Under the pieces are notes generated by a model. The model was not told where the DNA came from. It saw nothing but the letters and a program-made list of their open reading frames with translations, and searched no databases. A DNA stretch of 9,249 nucleotides from Reyranella sp. (lineage in GTDB: Bacteria > Pseudomonadota > Alphaproteobacteria > Reyranellales > Reyranellaceae): positions 1 to 9,249 of the forward strand of contig SCVT01000410.1 of assembly GCA_004296815.1 (NCBI GenBank), in the 5' to 3' direction. A program made the position numbers and the translations under genes. Shown here piece by piece: positions 7,722 to 9,249 of the stretch (positions are counted from its first letter, which is position 1; each line of letters opens with the position of its first letter).

Positions 7722-8816
7722 CTATAAGGCGCCGCGCTGCAGCCCGGCGACGGCCTGTCGAACGACCTGGTGCCCGCGGAACAGCACGGCTTCCTTCCAG
7801 TCGTCGGTCTCGGGGTAGAACTGCCGGCGCATGGCGGCCCGCACCGGCCCGGCTTCCTTGCCCAGCGGATCGCCGTACTTGTGAAGCCAGTGGTCGGCGC
7901 GGAACGCCTTCTGGCCGCTCTCGCGATCGAAGGTGCCGTATTCGAGGGTGCACATGGTGAGGCGGGTCTGCGGCTCCTTGAGCACGCGATTGAGCCCGTA
8001 ATGGCCGAGGCCGTCGCGCGCCGCCGACTGCGTCTGGCCGCGCTTGGACTCCGTCACCGACTCGCCCCAGAAGGCGCGGACGCGGCGCGAGCCGCCGCTG
8101 TCGATGTCGAAATGCGTGATCGGCTCGCCGTAGCCGTAGGGACCGAGGCCGGTGTGGAAGTCGACAACGGCGACGTCGCTGCGGCTCTTCAGGTACTGGT
8201 CGACGATCGCGTGCAGGGTCCGGTTGGACCACGAGGCACCGCCACCGCCGAAGAACATGCCGTCGGGATGGCTGTACTGGCCGCCGGACACGGCGCGGAA
8301 GAACTCGAGGTCGCCGACTTTCTTCCGGTACTCCGCCAGCTTCGCATCGGCCGCGCGCCGTCCCGCCTCACTGAAGTCCTGCGGCACCAGCCAGTCGGCG
8401 ATGTCGAGGTAGCCTTGGTTCACCGGATAGGGCTTCGAGTGATCGACGTAGTTGCGGTTGAGGTCGTTGCCCTCCTCCGTCACGCGCCGCGTCCAGGCGA
8501 AGCCGTAGGGATTGATCGCATGGATGAAGAGCGCCGCGGTGTCTTCCGGCAGTCCCGACGCGCCGACGCTCGCGAGCCAGTCGACCTGGAAACCCGAGCC
8601 GCAGTAACCCTCGACGCCATGGGTCGAGGAGATCGTGACGACGACCTTCGACGCGTCCTGCGGCCCCAGCCAGGCGAGATCGGTCGAGAGCGCCTCGCCC
8701 TTCGGCCCCTTGCCCGGATTGTCGTAGCGGTGCGTCCAGGCATCGGCGAGGCGCGCCGCCGACAGGAACTTGTCGCGCGCTTCGTCATAGCTCGTGGAGA
8801 AGGAATGGATGTTCAC
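7722..8816 (-). CDS. DUF2817 M14-like zinc peptidase
   Basis: A 364-residue protein of the DUF2817 family, a branch of the M14 zinc carboxypeptidase fold whose physiological substrate is not established. Visible motifs are STHGVEGYCGS with zinc ligands H66 and E69, EGNDLNRNY (115-123) with the Asn/Arg substrate-carboxylate contact, VVDFHTGLG with the third ligand H221, and CTLEYGTF with the catalytic Glu E292. All expected residues are present. No signal peptide or membrane helix is evident, so it is probably cytosolic. The frame stays open 98 codons upstream, but that stretch is Arg/Pro/His-rich and lies over the SDR gene in another frame. The GTG at 8816 has GAGGA seven bases upstream and gives a sensible N-terminus. 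It starts two bases after the SDR stop, so translation is likely coupled. It may act on amino-acid or peptide conjugates. Confidence 0.9.
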   Translation of the reverse strand: MNIHSFSTSYDEARDKFLSAARLADAWTHRYDNPGKGPKGEALSTDLAWLGPQDASKVVVTISSTHGVEGYCGSGFQVDWLASVGASGLPEDTAALFIHAINPYGFAWTRRVTEEGNDLNRNYVDHSKPYPVNQGYLDIADWLVPQDFSEAGRRAADAKLAEYRKKVGDLEFFRAVSGGQYSHPDGMFFGGGGASWSNRTLHAIVDQYLKSRSDVAVVDFHTGLGPYGYGEPITHFDIDSGGSRRVRAFWGESVTESKRGQTQSAARDGLGHYGLNRVLKEPQTRLTMCTLEYGTFDRESGQKAFRADHWLHKYGDPLGKEAGPVRAAMRRQFYPETDDWKEAVLFRGHQVVRQAVAGLQRGAL

Positions 8817-8818
8817 GC

Positions 8819-9249
8819 TCAAGTCCTCAACGTGAGGCCGCCATCGACCACAAGCTCGTGGCCGGTGATGAAATCGGCCTCGTCGGACGCGAGCAGCAGG
8901 GCGCCGCGGGCGATGTCGATCGGCTGGCCGAGCCGGCGCAGCGCCGCCTTCTTCTCCCAGACCTCCCGGATCTCGGGCTTGTCGAAGTTGCCCTGGGTCA
9001 TGCCGGTGTAGATTGCGCCGGGGCAGACATAGTTCGCCGTGATGTTGAACTTGCCGAGCTCGAGCGCCAGCGTGCGTGTCAGGCCGCCGACGCCCGCCTT
9101 GGAGGCGCAATAGGCCGCGAGCCCGTAGTCGGTGTCGAAGGCCATGACCGAGGCGGTGTTGACGATGCGCGCCCGGCCCTTCTCTTTGGCCCGGCTCTTC
9201 AGCGCCGGGATCGCCTCGCGGCAGATCCGGAACATCGCCCGCACGTTCA
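8819..9249 (-). CDS. SDR-family oxidoreductase (5' end outside the window)
   Basis: The C-terminal 143 or so residues of a classical short-chain dehydrogenase/reductase, an NAD(P)-dependent enzyme acting on alcohols, ketones or similar carbonyl substrates. The frame is open to the window edge, and the GTG at 9244 is internal: the residues there (NVRAMFRICREA) are the helix before the active site. The catalytic Ser lies in VNTASVMAF and the YxxxK pair in AYCASKAG. CPGAIYTGM is the usual PG motif after strand 6, and ITGHELVVDGG is the standard SDR C-terminus. The NAD(P)-binding Gly-rich loop would be in the missing part. Substrate cannot be assigned. The TGA stop at 8821-8819 is two bases before the GTG of the peptidase gene. 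Confidence 0.93.
   Translation of the reverse strand, partial: NVRAMFRICREAIPALKSRAKEKGRARIVNTASVMAFDTDYGLAAYCASKAGVGGLTRTLALELGKFNITANYVCPGAIYTGMTQGNFDKPEIREVWEKKAALRRLGQPIDIARGALLLASDEADFITGHELVVDGGLTLRT
8824..8828 (-). promoter_or_regulatory. Ribosome-binding site that fixes the DUF2817 GTG start
   Basis: GAGGA on the minus strand lies within the last codons of the SDR gene, seven bases upstream of GTG 8816-8814. It supports the GTG over any upstream ATG in the 98-codon open extension and suggests coupling with the SDR gene. Confidence 0.65.

Noticed and set aside
5919..7727. Plus-strand open frame of 602 codons opposite the GH17 gene
   Set aside because: Composition is dominated by Arg, Ala, Asp, His and Val with no domain signal; it is a shadow of the GH17 coding sequence.
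7770..9011. Plus-strand open frame of 413 codons opposite the DUF2817 and SDR genes
   Set aside because: It spans the junction of two well-supported minus-strand genes and has no recognisable family, so it is a codon-bias artefact.
8817..9110. 98-codon N-terminal extension of the DUF2817 gene
   Set aside because: It lies over the SDR coding sequence in another frame, is Arg/Pro/His-rich, and the GTG at 8816 has its own ribosome-binding site.

Overview
The window is GC-rich with strong G/C preference at third codon positions, and almost every base is coding. Gene content (CoxSLM-type molybdenum hydroxylase with CoxG, a Bradyrhizobium-like GH17 membrane protein of the glucan-synthesis type, an RND pump, a DUF2817 peptidase) points to an alphaproteobacterium, probably of the Hyphomicrobiales/Bradyrhizobiaceae or a Reyranella-like lineage. 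That placement is inference from gene families. There are no RNA genes, insertion sequences, CRISPR arrays or phage genes, and no gene-free stretch longer than about 130 bases.

Layout. The left edge (1-587, plus strand) holds the last 53 residues of an RND efflux transporter followed two bases later by a small four-helix membrane protein. This pair converges on everything else, which lies on the minus strand. Read in the direction of transcription from the right edge, the minus-strand genes are: an SDR oxidoreductase (cut by the window edge), a DUF2817 M14-like zinc peptidase starting at GTG, a GH17 membrane glucan-active protein, coxG, coxS, coxL, coxM, a strong intrinsic terminator, and pcp (pyroglutamyl peptidase). 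Gaps are 2, 63, 22, 126, 4 and 13 bases up to coxM, so several of these genes may share a transcript. The 126-base coxG-coxS gap and the 63-base gap before the GH17 gene are the likeliest places for extra promoters.

Function. CoxS (two [2Fe-2S] clusters), CoxM (FAD) and CoxL (molybdopterin) together form a complete xanthine-oxidase-family hydroxylase. CoxL carries AYRGAGR at the active-site loop, the form II signature, instead of the AYxCSFR loop of proven CO dehydrogenases, so the substrate is open. CoxG is a lipid-binding-fold protein with a C-terminal membrane anchor that may dock the soluble enzyme to the membrane or to the quinone pool. The GH17 protein has both catalytic glutamates and about eight membrane helices and probably remodels beta-glucan in the periplasm. 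pcp lies just behind the terminator, its ribosome-binding site touching the T-rich tail.

I see no clear undescribed system. The points most worth a second look are the unassigned substrate of the form II enzyme, its membrane-anchored CoxG, the GH17 gene stacked directly on the cox genes, and the compact terminator/pcp junction.
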